Positions 61,313-64,000 of a stretch of 64,000 nucleotides of DNA are shown here, in pieces. The notes below the pieces were generated by a model. It ran no database searches. It was not told where the DNA came from and was given only the letters and a program-made list of their open reading frames with translations. Numbering within the stretch: position 1 is the stretch's first letter; every line of letters begins with the position of its first letter. The translations under genes were made by a program, and so were the position numbers. Source of the DNA: Medicago truncatula (Eukaryota > Streptophyta > Magnoliopsida > Fabales > Fabaceae); the NCBI RefSeq assembly GCF_003473485.1, contig NC_053048.1, positions 46,512,255 through 46,576,254 on the forward strand. Direction: 5' to 3'.

Positions 61313-62755
61313 TTAGAATTGTGAAATGCAACGTCTATGACAAGCAGTAGTGCGTTGCTTCTTTTGTTTTGTCTCTTGTTTCCAAACTTTTCCAATATCT
61401 TGTGCAATTTTAACAGCATCAGATGAAGCACCAGAAAGCCCTCTCTTTGTGAACCCTACAGCATAAAGTCCTGAATTTCCCTTCCAACCATGTGGAAATG
61501 GCATCTTTGGGTATCCATTTTTTGAGAAAAATTCACCTTCCTGTATAACATAACCAAAATTAATTAGTTCCTTGATCACATTAACAAATAATAATAATTA
61601 ATAGTAAAAAAGAAGCTTCTAAAATAGGACCATGCCTTAAAAAAGTTTAAAATTTGACATTGTACAGTTAAATCCTCTACATGTCTTTTCTGTCATCCTG
61701 TGAAATCTTTGTTGTCGGAATATTCTAACAGTCCAGATGTTAGATTAATCCAACAACAAATAAGATTTAACCGGCGTGACCAGAACAGGATTTAAGTCAA
61801 CTACTAAAGTGTATTTTTATTTTTTTATGTGGTGGAAAAGTTAAAAAAGAAAAACAGATGATCTAGAACATATATTCACCTGAAGCCAAGAAGGGACATT
61901 GCTGCGGTAACCAGTAGCAAGAACAACTGCATCAATATCAAGCTTTTCACCATTAACAAGCTCAACTTCACCATTTTTATTAATTCTTTTGATTCCAGGT
62001 ACAACATTTATATCACCGGATCTAATTTTCTCCAAGGCACCAATGTCCAAAACCGGTGTCTTTCCTACGGTGTTCTTCAACTGCAATGGACCCATTGATG
62101 GTCTTTTGATACCATATTTTTCCATGTCACCCAAAATGAACCATGTCAAAATCAACAAAAGTTTGTCCACAATCCAAAGTGGTAACCACTTCAACATCAT
62201 AACCGCTAATTCAAAAGTTGATATTCCAAATATTTCTCTTGGTAGCACATGAACCTGTGGATAAAAAAAACAGAACAGCCCAATTAGATTTTTTTCACAA
62301 AAGTTAAAAAAGAATTACTATGAAGCACTGACACATATACCAGACACATAAAAGGAACTTACCGAGCTACGAACAACCATGGAAGGTAAAGCATGATGAT
62401 TGCTAAGATCAAGTGAGAGTTCCATTCCAGAATTTCCACATCCAACAACAAGAACTTTCTTTCCTTCAAAATTTTTCCCTGACTTGTAATCACAAGCATA
62501 AACAACTTCACCTTTGAATTCAGAAAGTCCTTCAATTTCAGGAGTAACACACTCAGCATTTTCGCCGGTAGCAACAACAAGCCACCTACAAATATACTCA
62601 ACTTCATTTGTCTTGACCCTCCACAATCCACTGGTTTCATCATACTTAGCAGATTGAACACACTCGTTGAATTGCGGGTTGATTTCAAATTTGTTAGCAT
62701 AGTTTTCAAGGTAGCTTATGAATCGAGAAGCAGGAGGATCAATTGATTCACAAAC
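61313..62755 (-). pseudogene. YUCCA-type flavin monooxygenase, N-terminus missing in this window
   Basis: Three exons on the minus strand, 62755-62363, 62254-61880 and 61540-61313, give 331 in-frame residues. Visible motifs are the NADPH-binding [53 protein letters not shown], the C-terminal [13 protein letters not shown], and [19 protein letters not shown]. YUCCAs convert indole-3-pyruvate to auxin. The sequence is closest in style to the YUC5/8/9 group, including the C-terminal [10 protein letters not shown]. The N-terminal about 100 residues with the FAD motif GxGxxG are not found from 62756 to 64000. At 62755 an AG is followed by [20 protein letters not shown], whose first residues do not look like the family. 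Either the gene is 5'-truncated, or an insertion longer than 1.2 kb separates the first part. It is marked pseudogene provisionally. Confidence 0.8.
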
Positions 62756-63690
62756 CTGTTGGTAAGCATGTTCTCCACATTATCAATGCTCCACGGCACT
62801 TAACCGCTGATGGATGGAATTGAAGATCGGCAATTAACTACCGCCAGTTAAATTCCACAGCAGTTAGCTGCTGATGGGGTCATTTGAGTCATTTTCAGGC
62901 ATTTTTCAGCCAAAAGCGAAGGGTCAACAACAATTTTCAAGCTACATACCACCATTATAACTACTCGGCCCAATTATAATAAGATAAAATTTCATAAGAT
63001 GGATAGGTAAAAATGGTTAAAACGTTAAAAACATAGCAGTCAAGAACGAAGGAACACGTTTCTCAAAAGTAAAATAAACAATGTGGCAGTGCAAATTAGA
63101 TGTGATTCTCAGTTACAATGTATCAAAATCAAACGAAATTACTTCACTTGTTTTGCAAGCACCACCCATGCAACAATGCCAACCGTCAGTAATATCGATC
63201 CAAGTATGTCATACTTCATGTGTCTTTAAGCTTCTTCAAAATCTGAAAAATATCCAAATTAGGTGAAAAACTAACTCAGCTTAAACATGAAGAACATAAT
63301 TTATATCTGCATGTTAACATATCTTCCCTACATCGTGATTTTTGTGGGGCTGAGAGAATCCCACTTATATGTATTTATCAGAAATAAATAAAAGCCCAAG
63401 ATTCAACAAGAAACTCGACAGAAGAAGCATTGATCACAGGAGCTGACTAAACCAAAGATTAGTTCTTTATTTCATGAAGAAAAGAAAAAAGCATTTATCA
63501 ACTCCACCAAAAGGCAAATTCACTTGTCATATATCAATCTAAAACACACACAGTAGCTGAGGAATAAAGATCTAAAATGAACATTTGAACTTATGTTACT
63601 AAGTGTATGTGTGGTGACAAGAATTGATTTTGTAAAATTGATTCTAGCTAAAACTGAGTTTAAGGTAAAGTGATACATGTTTTTTTTAAT
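62756..63690. other. Gene-free stretch upstream of the YUCCA-type exons
   Basis: No FAD-domain exon found on either strand. Contains a short palindrome cagcagttagctgctg (62859-62874). The rest is unrecognised. Confidence 0.4.
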
Positions 63691-63714
63691 AGCAAATGTG
63701 AATATGTTAATTGT

Positions 63715-63935
63715 AATGTTAGTTTTCTCCTTGCCATGACTTGAACCTTGGACTTTTAACTCCTTAAGTCCTTTAAACCCTTGGCTCAAACCAGTTGAGC
63801 TACCAAACCCCCCCTTTTGTAAAGTGGTTTATGTCTAGAATGCATTCATGTAAAAGTGAGTCGAACAATAAAACTCTTAGCTCAAACAAGTTGAGCAATC
63901 CAACCCCAAAAGATCTTAGTTTCCTCAACCATGAC
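63715..63935 (-). mobile_element. tRNA-derived SINE-like sequences
   Basis: On the minus strand, tttggtagctcaactggttt (A-box-like) and aaggttcaagtcatgg (B-box-like) are spaced as in a tRNA-derived SINE. A second decayed 'ttgctcaacttgtttgagc' follows at about 63870-63900. Confidence 0.45.
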
Positions 63936-64000
63936 AAGAAAATAGATTAAAAAAAAGCCCATGTCGAGAAAACCAAACAAATAACAAAAGTCATTTGTAT

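Noticed and set aside
63139-63219. 26-aa hydrophobic frame on the minus strand (MKYDILGSILLTVGIVAWVV)
   Set aside because: It looks like a membrane segment, and a basic stretch upstream is in another frame, but it is too short and unrecognised to call a gene.

Overview
The window is nuclear DNA of a flowering plant, a eudicot and probably a legume. The evidence is AT-rich DNA, short exons with GT-AG introns, plant-specific gene families (RIN13-like, YUCCA, VIP5/RTF1) and a dense load of plant transposon families. The legume assignment rests on recollection of repeat and protein flavour and was not tested. No tRNA, rRNA, CRISPR, operon or prokaryotic signal was seen.

Genes from left to right: (1) a RIN13-like (RPM1-interacting protein 13) gene on the minus strand, 131-3077, three coding exons. 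(2) An 18-exon DENN-domain gene on the plus strand, 9261-16772; all splice phases add up to an 879-residue protein. (3) A complete 8-exon class III alcohol dehydrogenase / S-nitrosoglutathione reductase on the minus strand, 18767-20933, 380 residues. (4) A Paf1-complex RTF1/VIP5 homologue on the plus strand, 24928-26802, one coding exon behind a 5'-UTR intron. (5) A tandem array (51701-56219) carrying one intact and one broken copy of a degenerate WRN-type 3'-5' exonuclease-like gene. (6) The C-terminal three quarters of a YUCCA flavin monooxygenase (auxin synthesis) on the minus strand, 61313-62755, whose N-terminal FAD-binding part is not visible. Genes 1 and 2 are neighbours in Arabidopsis too, as far as I recall (At2g20310/At2g20320), so they look like a conserved pair. 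Both have gained tandem in-frame coding repeats here.

Most of the remaining sequence is mobile DNA, and several elements can be bounded to the base by target-site duplications (TSDs): a Mutator-like element with exon-like cargo (4247-6454); Mutator-type MITEs (15145-15542, 35343-35595, 48340-48629); Harbinger-type elements (10368-10675, 27449-28314, 37606-38936); 5'-truncated LINEs (22540-23418, and 38137-38695 nested inside a Harbinger element); a Helitron (29121-31792) and a decayed relative with PIF1 helicase remains (6957-7611); a Stowaway MITE (57546-57691); a hAT element (56076-56671); and a solo copia-type LTR (59916-60721). A 463-bp CT microsatellite lies at 35762-36224.

The most unusual parts are these. 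The 39-44 kb block holds exon-bearing fragments of arginyl-tRNA synthetase and eIF4G side by side, which looks like multi-gene capture by a transposon. The 51.7-56.7 kb array has a duplication breakpoint inside a hAT element, which joins the hAT tip to the 3' end of each exonuclease-like gene. The solo LTR carries seven copies of a near-palindromic 11-mer.
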